A stretch of 64,000 nucleotides of DNA, taken from NCBI GenBank assembly GCA_000469685.2, contig LS997565.1, positions 11,962,505-12,026,504 of the forward strand, given 5' to 3'. The DNA is from Haemonchus contortus. Lineage: Eukaryota > Nematoda > Chromadorea > Rhabditida > Trichostrongylidae. How positions within the stretch are numbered: the stretch's first letter is position 1; every line of letters starts with the position of its first letter. A model generated the notes under the pieces. It did no database searches. It saw nothing but the letters and a program-made list of their open reading frames with translations, and was not told where the DNA came from. Made by a program: the position numbers and the translations under genes. Positions 46,261-57,029 of the stretch are shown piece by piece.

Positions 46261-49200
46261 TATTTTTTTCTGACCAGCAGGTGGAGCAGGAGCTGGAGCA
46301 GGAGAACTCTTAGCAGGACCAGCAGCTGGAGTGGTACTACTCTTGGCAGGAGCTTGTGATGGAGAAGGTTGTGTAGCAGGAGATTGCTTTGCTGGCGTTG
46401 GCTGAGATGCTTTCGATGGTGGCTGTGCTCCTTTCGATGGAGCAGTCTTTACTGCTGGCTGAGCACCTGCCGGTGGTGGCTGAGTACTCTTCGATGCTGG
46501 CTGAGCACCTGTTGGTGGTGGCTTAGAAGCACCTTTCTGTTGTTCGGCTGGAAAGTACGATGATCAAATGATCTGATAAATATTACGATAGTACCATCGA
46601 AGAGAACGAATTACTAACGTTGTGGTATCAAGGTCGCATCTGTCTCGTCTCCTTCTTCTTCGTCAGCACTGGATGAATCTGGTGCTTTCGGGTCACGATA
46701 CATCACCATGACCAATTTCTTCTGAAAAGGGTATGGATCTTATATACAAATTGATTTTGATGTCAATTTTTGACGTATCTCCCAAAAAGTAGTGGCTGGG
46801 CCGTCATAGAAGGAGGAAGAGGAAGTATCCTGCCTTCATATATCCATTTATGGGAAGAGCCACCCACTCGAATTCCATTAGGACTCCAATGGCGTTATGA
46901 ATGCGTCTGTGCCCTATACAATGGGTTGCGGTAGACAGCTGATGTAGAAGTCAGTGTTTTATCCTCCAGCCCTGTCTTGTACTGATTAGCTCACCCCCCA
47001 AAGATGTAGAGTTTGTTTGGCTAGTAAGTAACGCCCTGGTTTTTGATCCTTGGACCATGTACTGCCCCATTTGAGTGTTCAGTCATCTTTGTTTTTACGG
47101 AGATGGAATGGTGCTTCTGAAAAACAGACAGAAGGACGCATGGGCCTTCGGATAGTGGTACTGTAATGTTATCTCAAGAACGCAGTGGGCCGTGCAGCGC
47201 GCGAAGTGGGCGGGGTGAACTAGGGCCGACGGACGCGCGGAGCGGACGTCTCTCGACTTCGAGGTATGGTAGACTGTTCTCTTAAAATCCGTCTAGGACT
47301 TAATATCCCAGTTTGTAGTATTACATGTCCGTATTGTTTCAAAAATCGGCAACCTTGATGCAAATACTGTGTCAGTGGTGTAAGAAATGAGAATATACTC
47401 AGGAAGGAAATCCATAGCTTTCCATGGACTGATATATTTTTGGGGTGATGTGAGGATATGACCATTAAAAGACTGGTTTCGATGAGTAAGAGATAGCGCC
47501 AGGCCGTATTTACAGCAAATGTGCTCCACCTTGCTCTGTGCCCATTGGCGCAGTTACTAACAGGCTCTTTGACGTCTTGTTTATTGCCGGTTTTGGGCCC
47601 TTCCTATGCCCTGTCTAGGCCATTTTTTTCACGCAACAACATCTTATTTGGCCATGTGATCATTTTGCGCTTTCAAAGATTGATCCAGTGAGAAAAATGA
47701 AGTATGAATGTTCTATCGCGTGTTTTAGAAAGAGTATTTGTGGCCCACCCATTGATCTACAGTAGCGCTCAAAAGTCTTCGGTGAAATTGTTCTTCAGCC
47801 GTGCTTTTCAGTCGTAACTCCTTTCCTACTGGACCTAATCGAGCGAAATTTCTATATTCAGAGCGTTAGTGTATTGTGAATATTTACCACTATTAACTTG
47901 CAATCTTATCGTGTTCCAGATATTCCAAAGAGCATGAACTCAAAATCGACTGAAAATACAGATGATGGCCCTTCTAAAATCTCTTTTCTTTTGTACTGTC
48001 TAAAGTCTACGGGCGATAATGCCGAACACAATAGATGAGAAAAACGCTCATACGGTGCCAATAAGTGGAGACGTCAACAACTTTACTCTTAGCAGAATCT
48101 GCTACCACAACAAACCCCTTGCTCTATCTGTGGATATTGCAGCTTTCCAGCCAAATAGTGTTGTGTAGGGTGTAATATGCTCCAGTTAAACATATCCAAA
48201 TTTCGCGCGATTTGGTCTACTAAGAAAGAAGTTATGGACGAAAAAGCGTCGAAACATTTCACCGAAGACTTTTGAGCGCTACTGTATATCGATTGGTTGA
48301 CCAATGTAGCGAATAGCTGTGCTTTCTTCGCCAAAAGGGTTTTATGATCATGTACCTAACCGAGTTCTTTGGGCGCCGGAATTTCTCCCTGTGTTCCCAC
48401 GGCAAGCGGCAGAGGTCACGCGGCGGCTACCCTGTACTTGCACTGAGAATTCAAACCTTTCCCTTCATGGCGCGCGATCGCGCGCGATCGGGTGCGGCGG
48501 ACGCGACGCCGTTTTCGGGGAAAAGACATCGGACCCGAGTTCTTTTGATCTATCTTACGCTGAAGGTTTCCTCAAAGAATAGGCTAATGATTATTGTTGT
48601 ACTAGTCATAAGTGCATGATTGATCAGTTCACTTACCTGAGGAGCTTGAACCACTTCCTTCTGTATAACAATCTTTTCCTTGATCCTTTCGATAACTTCC
48701 TGAATTTACAAAGCTTAGTGGGAATACCATAGTAAGAGATCATCATAATATTTCAGAGGGTTCATCAGTTTATGCTCTATGGCAACGTTGGCCCTCGCTG
48801 AAAGCTATTTCTTTGAAGACACAGGTTCCTTCTTTCCTCGGATAGCAACCTCGGATATTGTCTTCGCTGTATTTTCATTTTCCCCAAGTTTTTTTCGTTT
48901 TCGTTTTTTTTTCGTTTTTTTTTTAGGATTTTTGTTGATTCATTTGAGATATTGTAGGGAATTCGACCTATATGAGATGGAAGTCACGAGAGCGGGTAGT
49001 GTGAAAGAGCTCTGGTCACCTCTAAGAAGAATGCTAAGGGATGAACAAGAGGACAACATGTCTCTTATCACTGGATCCTTAAATATTGGAGTAAATAAAA
49101 GTAACTGGTGTATCATCACCTTTTCTCCTCCCTTTCCTTCTTTTTCTCTCTTCAACTCTTCTGCCTTCCTCTCGGCCTCCCTCGCTTCCTCCTCTTCCTC

Positions 49201-52200
49201 CTCTTTGTCATTAATACCAAAGAACAGTATTCTGAATTTTCTTTTTCCTACATCGCCTTCGAGAAGCTTCTGAAAAACGTCCCTTTCACTTATTTGATTG
49301 AGAATCATCAAAACTTCATCTTAGCTCGCCCTTCTTGCCTAGGCCTACGCCTCAAAGAGTTGAGCCCTTTAAAGATAGCATGATCTTGATCGTGCTGATC
49401 CCTGTCCTTCGGACGCGGGCGGTTAAAAGACTCAATCCCTCACAGTTTCAAAACTACACCTGAACGGCGGTCAATTTTGGAAAAAAAAAACTTTTAGAGC
49501 CAATGGCACAGCTCTCTGTGGAGCTATAATGGGATTGGATGGAGTTTTTGGTTCATATAAAGGCTTGACACAACCCACAAGTGGTAGGTTTCATTTTCTG
49601 TGAATCCATTACTACTTGAGAAAGCAGTCTGATGAAATTTATAATTATATTTCGGTACTCGATGTATTTCTGGTACTTCGCTATTTAAAGGCACAGTTCA
49701 CGATTATTTTGGGTAATCCAGATTAGGATGAAAAATGGAAGACAAGATCGAAACTAGTGCGACTGAGGTGAAGAAACTGTGTGTTTCTAAAGTGAAAAAA
49801 GGCTTCGAAAAACCGTTTAAAAGGGGGCTGGACGAGAATGAAACCAAAAAAATGAAGAAGAGTGGGGCGTCCGGACGAGCTAAACAGTGTGTTTCACTGC
49901 GCGCGTGTGGGTCCTGGTGCGAATAACAGACACTTTTAAGCAAAAATCCATTCACTTATAAGCATAGATAAACAAAAAAACCCTAGTAACAGCAGAAGTA
50001 GCTCACCTTTCTCAGCCTCTAGTAGTAGGAAATTAAATAAGGGATCGCGGCAGAAAAAGAAAAACAGAGGAAAAAAATGGGAGAAAAACGTCGCCTCAAC
50101 ACTCGGCGATTAGCTGATTGTGCGTGGGTCCTAGAACGAATAATAGCAATCTGTATTGTCTCGACACTCGTCTAACGTGAGATCGGTCGAGAGGCGGGAA
50201 CGCGAACCACGGCAACAACGGGGCTCCCACTATGCCCTAAGCGCCGAGATTGTGGAAGCGAGAGGGTCCCTTCTACCACCCATAGGGGGCGCTGAGTATT
50301 CCTAAAAGAAGAATTCAGTAACCTTTTTATCGTGAACCGTGCCTTTAATCTCGGGCCATGCTTGGTAATGACGCTACATCATCTTCAACTGCCACTCGTT
50401 GTGCGGGGGCTATTGCAAACGGAAATACCCACTTCTTGGTATTTGTGTGACTTCCAAATCTTTTCGGTATCCACACATGAAGACGGAGCTATAGCAGCTA
50501 CAACAGTAAGTCTGAAATATGAAGAAATGTAAAACATTTAATGGGCGGAAGTGGTGTAGTGGCAAGTGGCACATTTCACACGTGCGTGTTCCCGAGTTCC
50601 AATCCTGTATCGATATCTGCCTAGGCCGACTAAGCCTTCCATCCCTCCGTGGTCGGTTAATTGATAGCAGACTCGTCTGGGAGGACAAAAGCACTGACTT
50701 GCACATCGGCTGGCCACTACAAGTCATTGTATAGGCCATATACGCATTCATTACGCCACTACAATTCTGAATGGAACCCTCAGAAGGGATTGACTAATGC
50801 CCAATGACTTTATCCTTTAATACACTCATTATACCACTGGTAAAAGCATTTACTGTAGGACTCGTCGGCACTACCCCACTAACGGTAACTTCACTACAGC
50901 GATCCTCTTACGAGGGGAAGGCAGCTTTTGGGCTTGAATTTCCACAGTAAGAGGTAGTGTTTTCGAAGTAGTTACCGTAATTTTCCATTGGAAATTCAAA
51001 TTTTCCCACTCACACGCTCAACTGCCCGCGATTGGGAACGTCGAGCGCGGCGTTCCGTTCGGGAGCAAAATGCGATGACGACAGCTGCGGCGGTAATCAC
51101 CAAGTAATAAAACAAAGTAATAAATCAAACTAAGTCATATCTATTGAAGCTACGGTTCCATAGTTAAGTGCCGATATCGGCTGATCGGCTCATCACGTAT
51201 GTAGAAGTATCGGGAAGCAAGCTCTGTACAGAATTTCAGAATTTCCGGGACGCCACGAGGCAATCGTTTGGCAGCGGTTACTGTAGCCACCCTCATAGGT
51301 CTCGAATCTTACCTTCACTATGTAAAGGACGGCACAGCATTCGTTTGATTGCAGCTACCGTAGTTACCGTCCGAAAATCCAAATGTTACCCTTCATTGTG
51401 CACGATTGCGAGCGCAGTTCCGGTGCAACATCACACCCCTCCTTCTCCTCTTCCCCCTTGCCCCTCCATCCACCCCCCCCCCCCCTGAGTGCGCGTCTGT
51501 TTTTAATAATGTAAAGGCAAGAGCAAGGAAGGGGCACAAAACATAGGTTTGGGCCCCTTTTGAGACAATGGCTCAACGCTCTTCTCTAAATGGTTTTATC
51601 TTTGTGATGATATCTTCGCACAACAAGACAAATGATTCGGTCCAGGTGACTCCCGAGACAGCAAAAAAGGCAAAGGTGCAGTAAGAGAATTCGAACCGAT
51701 GTTATCGGGTGATCAGGCCGACATGAACTTTGCTCTGTGAGTAGGGTTGGTAGGTTCTATGATACCAACTAACAAGCAATGACTCCAGGAAGTTTAAGCT
51801 ACCAGGGAAGAGGTTATTTTGTATAGGCCGTGGTTTCTTTCAGGTTTCTAGAGGTTTTCACTGATGACTTAATCCCTTCACCTTTCCTTTCTTGGAGCTT
51901 CTTGTCCAGGCTTCAATCCGTTGAAAATAAGGCGAACTGTTTGCTGAAAACATGAGGATGGGCAGCTGTATCAACATGTGAGGAAATGCTCAAGATGTGC
52001 CTAGATAGGGCTTCACACATAATAAAAGGGGCAATTCCTGGACCTGTTGCTGGTTGCTTTCTTTCTCTGTTGGAGCCTGCTTCAGACCCCGGATCAGTAT
52101 GGGAGGGTCGCCCTAAGAGCCTTTCATGACTGAAAACTCTCGAAACACTTTTTTCATGGAATAAAGCTTGTTGTGTCCCAAGCATTGACGGGTCATTAGC

Positions 52201-53141
52201 TTTGAGATTGGGCGAAGATCGCTTACCCAGCCCTTTTGACTTCCTTCCTCTAGCCAATAACCAGCCATTCCCTTGCCAGCTACTACTTCGGGGAAGCTTC
52301 TGGAGTTTGTCACGCTCTCGAAGGAGGGTTAGAGAGAAAAGATCATTCTGCTATAATGACTCGACACTTCTTATTATACTTAGCTTTCAGTCATTCGATA
52401 TCAGACAAAACAACCAATCACTCAATCAATCATCAGATTTTGATTGGAACCCTATAAAACGTGGAACAGTGGTGTCTCCTCCTAGCACTGCCTATCGACG
52501 CGGCGAGTAGCAGAAACGCGGAATGGGCGCGGATAGACTGAGTCCACCGATCGATAGGTATTGGTATCGAAGCAAACTGCCCGTTTCCACGTTACTCTAA
52601 CTTCAAGGCCTCGGAACAGACCAAGAATAGAATCGATAAGAAGTTCAATGCATATTCGATCCCACCCGCCGTCCCTCCGAGTCTTTCCTGAGCAGCAAGC
52701 CGGAACCACAACTTCACGGATTTCAGGGAACATCGGGTAAGGGGTTAGCGAATAATTGGTAACTATTTTTAGATTGTCGACCGAGTATAAGCACTCTTCT
52801 GGACATTGTGACGCTCCCCAGTAGGGAACAGGAACAAAAGGAAACTTACCTTACCATTGGGAGGTATTACTCCGTAAACTGGTCGCATCTTAAACATGCC
52901 TGGTCTTGTACTTTTCATTTTAAACATAACATTTTTATCTGACTCGTTAGTGATTGCCATTTCAGCCATCTGTTTGGACGTATTTGGCATGAACGTCACC
53001 TAAACACAGTCCTCTAACGGCGTTGAAAGAGGAATCAACCAAAGCTTATCGCTAAGAACTCACACTTTTTGATGGCACAAAGGATAGCTTGTCAGCAGCT
53101 GTAGTGGACTGGGGTTCTGCTGTAACTGCTGCAGCCGCCAT
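46261..53141 (-). CDS. MSP-domain protein with charged insert and Pro/Ala-rich tail
   Basis: Six exons: 53141-53064, 52999-52850, 49269-49120, 48699-48637, 46721-46619 and 46547-46261, all in frame with GT donors and TTTAG, TTTCAG, TTCAG or TTCCAG acceptors. About 277 residues are read; the last exon is not identified. If the final GTAAGT is not used, translation would stop near 46187. Exons 1-3 form a major sperm protein domain: LSFVPSKSVTFMPNTSK, AITNESDKNVMFKMKSTRP, FKMRPVYGVIPPNGK and KRKFRILFFGIND. Exon 3 then gives a Glu/Lys-rich helix (EEEEEEAREAERKAEEL). Exon 6 is a low-complexity tail with repeated GAQPA/TQPPPAG units. MSP-domain proteins in nematodes include sperm cytoskeletal proteins and VAP-like adaptors; no membrane segment is seen, so a sperm or cytoplasmic role is likelier. 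A short exon may be missing in the 3.6-kb intron 2, which holds a SINE and a MITE. Confidence 0.85.
46865..47065 (-). repeat. tRNA-derived SINE, minus-strand copy
   Basis: Lies in the intron between exons 4 and 5 of the MSP gene. The minus strand gives GGTCCAAGGATCAAAAACC, GGAGGATAAAACACTGACTT and CATTCATAACGCCATTGGA in SINE order, with considerable decay. Confidence 0.65.
48405..48525. repeat. CpG-rich repeat family C, with CGCGCGATCG tandem
   Basis: Shows the block GAATTCAAACCTTTCCC followed by a CG-rich palindromic tract with CGCGCGATCG twice in tandem (48471-48490). Related CAAATTTTCCC + GCGCGATT/GCGAGCGCGG blocks occur at about 50985-51060, 51370-51430, 53640-53710 and 55795-55860. Confidence 0.5.
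49685..50348. mobile_element. MITE-like element with TTAA ends
   Basis: Left end TTAAAGGCACAGTTCACGAT and right end, inverted, TTAAAGGCACGGTTCACGAT match at 19 of 20 bases and then diverge. The 664-base unit has no transposase. Both ends abut TTAA, the target of piggyBac-type elements, so it may be a non-autonomous relative; that is inference. Single end-like words (GTGAACTGTGCCTTT and variants) recur at 17645, 25689 and 45653. It lies in intron 2 of the MSP gene. Confidence 0.65.
50543..50825 (+). repeat. tRNA-derived SINE, well-preserved copy
   Basis: Reads GGGCGGAAGTGGTGTAGTGG (A-box-like), TTCCCGAGTTCCAATCC (decayed B box), CATCGATATCTGCCTAGGCC-like and CCTTCCATCCCTCC, then GTCGGTTAATTGATAGCAG, CTCGTCTGGGAGGACAAAAG, GGCTGGCCACTACAAGTCAT, TTACGCCACTACAATTCTG and AGAAGGGATTGACTAATGCC. 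The order is the family reference used for the other copies. It lies in intron 2 of the MSP gene. Confidence 0.88.
51473..51485 (+). repeat. Homopolymer run of 13 C
   Basis: C tract closing a C/T-rich segment next to a family C repeat, in intron 2 of the MSP gene. Confidence 0.95.
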
Positions 53142-53220
53142 TGAAGTTATGAAGACTAGTAAATGAACCTCACCGCATTAGTCTAATAAGCAAATTGAGA
53201 TGGTATAGATATCAGATCAT

Positions 53221-53525
53221 GGGTGGAGGGTGGTGTAGTGGCAAGAGGAGCACTGCCTGACGCGCGTGTCAAGGGGATCGAACATCGGGTCGATATTTGT
53301 TCAGGCCAACTAAACCTTCCGTCCCTTCCGGATCGGTTGACTAGTATCGGACTCACCTGAGGCGATAAAATCACTGACATAGAGCTGACTGGCCACCAAA
53401 GTCATTGCATAGGCCGCATGGCGTAAGACCTTCAAGGGGCCATTACGATCCAGATTGTAAGTTGAATGCAGGGCGCATTCCAAAAAGGCATCGATCAACG
53501 CTGAAGAATTTAACCCCCACGACTA
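53221..53525 (+). repeat. tRNA-derived SINE immediately upstream of the MSP gene
   Basis: Head GGGTGGAGGGTGGTGTAGTGG, then GGGGATCGAACATCGGGTCG (B-box-like), CTTCCGTCCCTTCCGG, the TATCGGACTCACCTGAGG block, CTGGCCACCAAAGTCATTGC and a final GATCAACGCTGAAGAATT. It begins about 80 bases upstream of the MSP start codon, pointing away from the gene, so it sits in the presumed promoter region. Confidence 0.88.
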
Positions 53526-53529
53526 CAAC

Positions 53530-54560
53530 TATCAGTTTACACCAAACAGTTCCTTGGGTTGGGGGCCTTTGTCCCCGATTTCCCACGATCACGTGCACGC
53601 ACGCAACAGTGGCTTCGCCGTTTACCGTAGTCAATCAGTGAAAATTCAAATCTTCCTCTTACCTTGCGCGCTTTTGGATGAGGCAGCGAACGCGGCACGT
53701 CGTTCGTTTATAACATCCCGCCTCATTTTCGATCATCAGCACATATATTCCAAGGTTTGTCCCCTAAAATCCCGAGTGGCAATGGTCCACACCAAAAATT
53801 TGGCACGTAAAGTATCTTTTAGGGCCCGCTCTGCGATGTACTATACTACTTTTGTCTCGGTTCGGTTTCGGTTTATGTTTGGTCCAATACGGACTTTGAT
53901 GACTTCAACAACTGCTACCAAAATTGTACAGTAACCTTTTTAACTTACTGCTTGCCCTTCTTACTTTCGTTAGAACCCCCTCACCTTAGGGATGGATGAA
54001 TACAGACTTATTTGTAAATCCAATTTTGAATTTTACAACAATTCCGATAAGCCTAGAAGATGTAGCAGACTAGTGAGGTTCCCCAGATCATCTAATAGTA
54101 TCATAATAGTTTCTTCTGGTGGTTACAGCTGATCTGATTGGCAGATAGACGATGGCATCAGATAAGGGAAGTGATGAAACTGATAGATAAGCCCGCGTAG
54201 GTCGTAAAATCAAGTGAGTTTGTGTTTCAATTTCAATCGCTCACCTAGGCTATTTCAGAGCTTTTGGAGCTAGTCAAGAAACCGTCTGGGGCTCCCCGTA
54301 CCGCTCCCATTTGTTGTTGTTCATCAAAGTTTCTTCATGGTCTGAAATCCAGCATCTTCATGGCTGTAGGTCTCAACCAGTCACCCGTAAAAGCCTCAAG
54401 CCTAATTTGTCCTACATTCCGGATCCTTGTTGTTCATGGGAAACAGCGGTTAACCGGTTTTGTCCCTGAGCTCACCAAACCCTATCCCCTCCCTCCCCTC
54501 CTCCTCTCCACCCGCCCCCATAATTCATTAGATTAGGGATAGCGCCTGATGCCATATAGT
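53530..54560. other. Region between SINE and small gene; family C repeat
   Basis: A family C-like segment lies at 53600-53720 (GTTTACCGTAGTCAATCAG, then AAATTCAAATCTTCC and a GCGCGC-type tract). No exon is supported. The open frame at 53554-53934 crosses the repeat and is not credible as a gene. Confidence 0.4.
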
Positions 54561-54567
54561 CGGCCTC

Positions 54568-54894
54568 TCACTTGTTGAGATAGACAACACAACGAAAGGG
54601 TAACTCTCGAGCAATCACTCTATCTGTTACCAAGCAACCGTTCTCTGAAATGAATGGGACATATCTCAAACAAACTCTCGATAGTCCCAGGTCACCTGTA
54701 AAGCCTTCCTCATTACCAAGATTGTTGCTCCACTCATGAAAGTGTACGGAAACTTCTTCTTCAGGTTCTTGTGGTCTACTAGGTGGTCCAGAGAAAGGCT
54801 GATTCCCCGAGGGACAACCGGTTGCGGGTGATAACTTTCCTTGAACTTTTGAGGATTCTCCTTCTCCTTGCTTTCTGACGACATTGAAAGGCAT
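54568..54894 (-). CDS. Small candidate gene, open in two overlapping frames
   Basis: An acceptor-like TTATTTCTTCAG ends at 54903, and an ATG follows eight bases later at 54894. That frame is open to TGA at 54568 (108 residues). It also tolerates removal of a 72-base GTAATG...ATTTCAG segment (84 residues), which preserves frame and the C-terminus NGCLVTDRVIARELPF. A second ATG at 54876 in another frame gives a Lys/Glu-rich peptide (MSSESKEKENPQKFKESY, then DHKNLKKKFPYTFMSG) that looks at least as protein-like. I cannot decide which frame is used. The leader acceptor and short intron signals favour a real transcript. No family recognised. It is upstream of, and on the same strand as, the MSP gene. 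Confidence 0.4.
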   Translation of the reverse strand: MPFNVVRKQGEGESSKVQGKLSPATGCPSGNQPFSGPPSRPQEPEEEVSVHFHEWSNNLGNEEGFTGDLGLSRVCLRYVPFISENGCLVTDRVIARELPFRCVVYLNK

Positions 54895-54979
54895 GTGAAC
54901 AGCTGAAGAAATAACGAAATGAACTCGTGAAAGTTTTTAGGAGGGAAGGAAGAGAGGTAATAACTCACCTACGAACCAG

Positions 54980-56270
54980 AGCTATCCCGATGGGATGAAC
55001 GATGTGACTAGCCCGTGAATAAGTTCCAGTCTGGGAAATGACTGAACCTTCAGAGACCAAACGATCAGTTTTAGACGGTATAATGTATAGAGTACCGATA
55101 CGGGATTCAAACCGCGGGCAACGCGTTCTACAAAAGGTTTTCCATGGATAGTGCTACTTTTGAGGATTCCCCAGCTTCCACTACCCTCAGAAAGGTTTTT
55201 CGTGACCATCTGTCCATTACATTAATTTCTAGGCCCATCCTCACAGGTGGCTCTCCGGCACCTAGAGCTTAAGGGCTTATTGTTAGTTCACGTCCGCCTG
55301 ATGTGACATCGGCCGAGGGACAGGGCATCCGGGCGATGTGGTGATGGGGCTCCAACTGTGCCCTGGTTGTTGAGATTTTGGACCCGACAGCGTCCTTTCC
55401 TAATACTCTTGGGGACCACTGGACTTTCTCAAAGGATATATCCTTCAGTGAAGATTCTGTTTATGCAGGATGCATCTCTTATGAACAGTACCGAAGTCTC
55501 CATTTCAAAGATTCTCTTCTTCTCCCAGCTATTTCTTTCAACACCATCAAAAGTTTTATTCTTCCCTTGATCCACGGGTGCAGATCGTCTCCCTCTTTTA
55601 CAGCTTTCCATCACATACAGTAGACGACAGGAAAATCGACCAGTTGATTGAAAAATCAAAAATCGCGACCATAGTTCAGGTGCTGCTGATACCAACGACT
55701 TGAACCTAATGAGAGATAAAAACGCAAATAGGACCGGGAACTCGGCTCCCATACTAATCCGGCACGCGGCGGTTGCCGAACATCCCACTAGGAATACAAA
55801 TTTTCCCTTATTGCCGATCCAATGCGCCGATCGAGGGGGCGGCACAGCACGCCAGGAACGGAATAACTTATCCTACTCACACACTTCGTCTCATTGCCCG
55901 AGGCCTTTTTGGTTCATATCTGCATGTGAGAGGATTAGGGTGTGTGTTCAAACAAGGTTATGTCGTAGAATGAAGCGTGGTGTCCGTGAATTTCTGTCTT
56001 TTATTTCTCCCTGAGGTCCCTGTATAAGCCGGGTTCCCGTAGAGGTAAAGGCAGCTATAGATTGTTCCCGATATCCTTGACGCTGATGGAATTACTCTTT
56101 GCTTCGTTCCTTCCTTCGTATGATCCATAAAAGCCAGTTCACTATCGCCTAGACTGTGAATAAGGATTTTGATTAGGTTTGGGCAAAGACCTATGTTGGT
56201 AAGTGGGAGCCACTCCACCTGCTTCGCGTCTTCACCGCTTGTTACCAGATCTCTGAAGGGCAGGCGTGGA
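54980..56270. other. Intergenic, decayed repeats
   Basis: A minus-strand tRNA-like scrap (GCCCGCGGTTTGAATCCCG) lies at 55098-55118 and a family C remnant at about 55760-55860. The plus frame 55378-55623 (DHWTFSKDISFSEDSVYAG) is protein-like, but it has no splice context. Confidence 0.35.
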
Positions 56271-56284
56271 GTAGTATGGATTCC

Positions 56285-56560
56285 AAGGGGAGACGGGCAG
56301 TATTATCGAATTTGTGTAGTCGATTCGCCGCACGCGGCTATCTCGGACCATTCGCTTCGCCGTTATTACAACTCTAGCGTTCCGCATACTACTCAATCGA
56401 TATGCGATCATTATTATAGGCATGATCCTATTGTTAAATCCCTTGTTACTATATTTCTTACCAGCTGCTGCATTCTGCTACATCCCTTCGCGCGGCGCCC
56501 CTTCACTGCGACGCGACAATTTCGATTCTACTGCACCACACCCGATTCTAAGCCATGAGG
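56285..56560 (+). repeat. Dispersed family B, copy 3
   Basis: Collinear with 29331-29575. GGGGAGACGGGCAG at its left edge is also present, inverted, beside copy 2 at about 41822-41836, which extends the family upstream of the shared core. Confidence 0.8.
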
Positions 56561-57029
56561 ATGAAGTTCTCAACCTAATTACAAGCAGGATGACTTGGCA
56601 CTGAAGGAGTGTGGACATGAACACGAAGAGCTCTTTCTAGGTTTATGTGGCTGTACTCGCATGACAACAGATTTGAACTTTAAGGGGATACCTGCTTGAA
56701 CTCATTTTGATGGGCCAATCACGATCCCATCCCCCTCCGCAGAAGAGCTACATAGAAACACTGGCTAGGGTGGAAGGCTGACGCAAGGCATTTCGTACTT
56801 ATTAGCTGTGACAGTAGCGGAATAAGTAATTGGAGGAGAGTAGCAGGGAATAAATTCATTATCACCAAGGCTGACCAAGGTCGCCCGCCGCACTGTTGCT
56901 CCAGAATAACTCATCCACCGCCTCATAGGAAGCGCATTACCCTTATCTTCCAATAATAGGGAATCGTAGAGACGAAAGCAGTGAAATTACTGAAAACTTC
57001 TCTTCCTTCTTATTGTTAGCCTTGCAAAA

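Noticed and set aside
46369..46563. Plus-strand Trp/Cys-rich frame (RRLLCWRWLRCF)
   Set aside because: It is the complement of the Pro/Ala/Gln-rich tail exon of the MSP gene.
48779..49273. 164-codon plus-strand frame (Phe/Ser-rich)
   Set aside because: It is the antisense shadow of MSP exon 3 and its flanking low-complexity intron.
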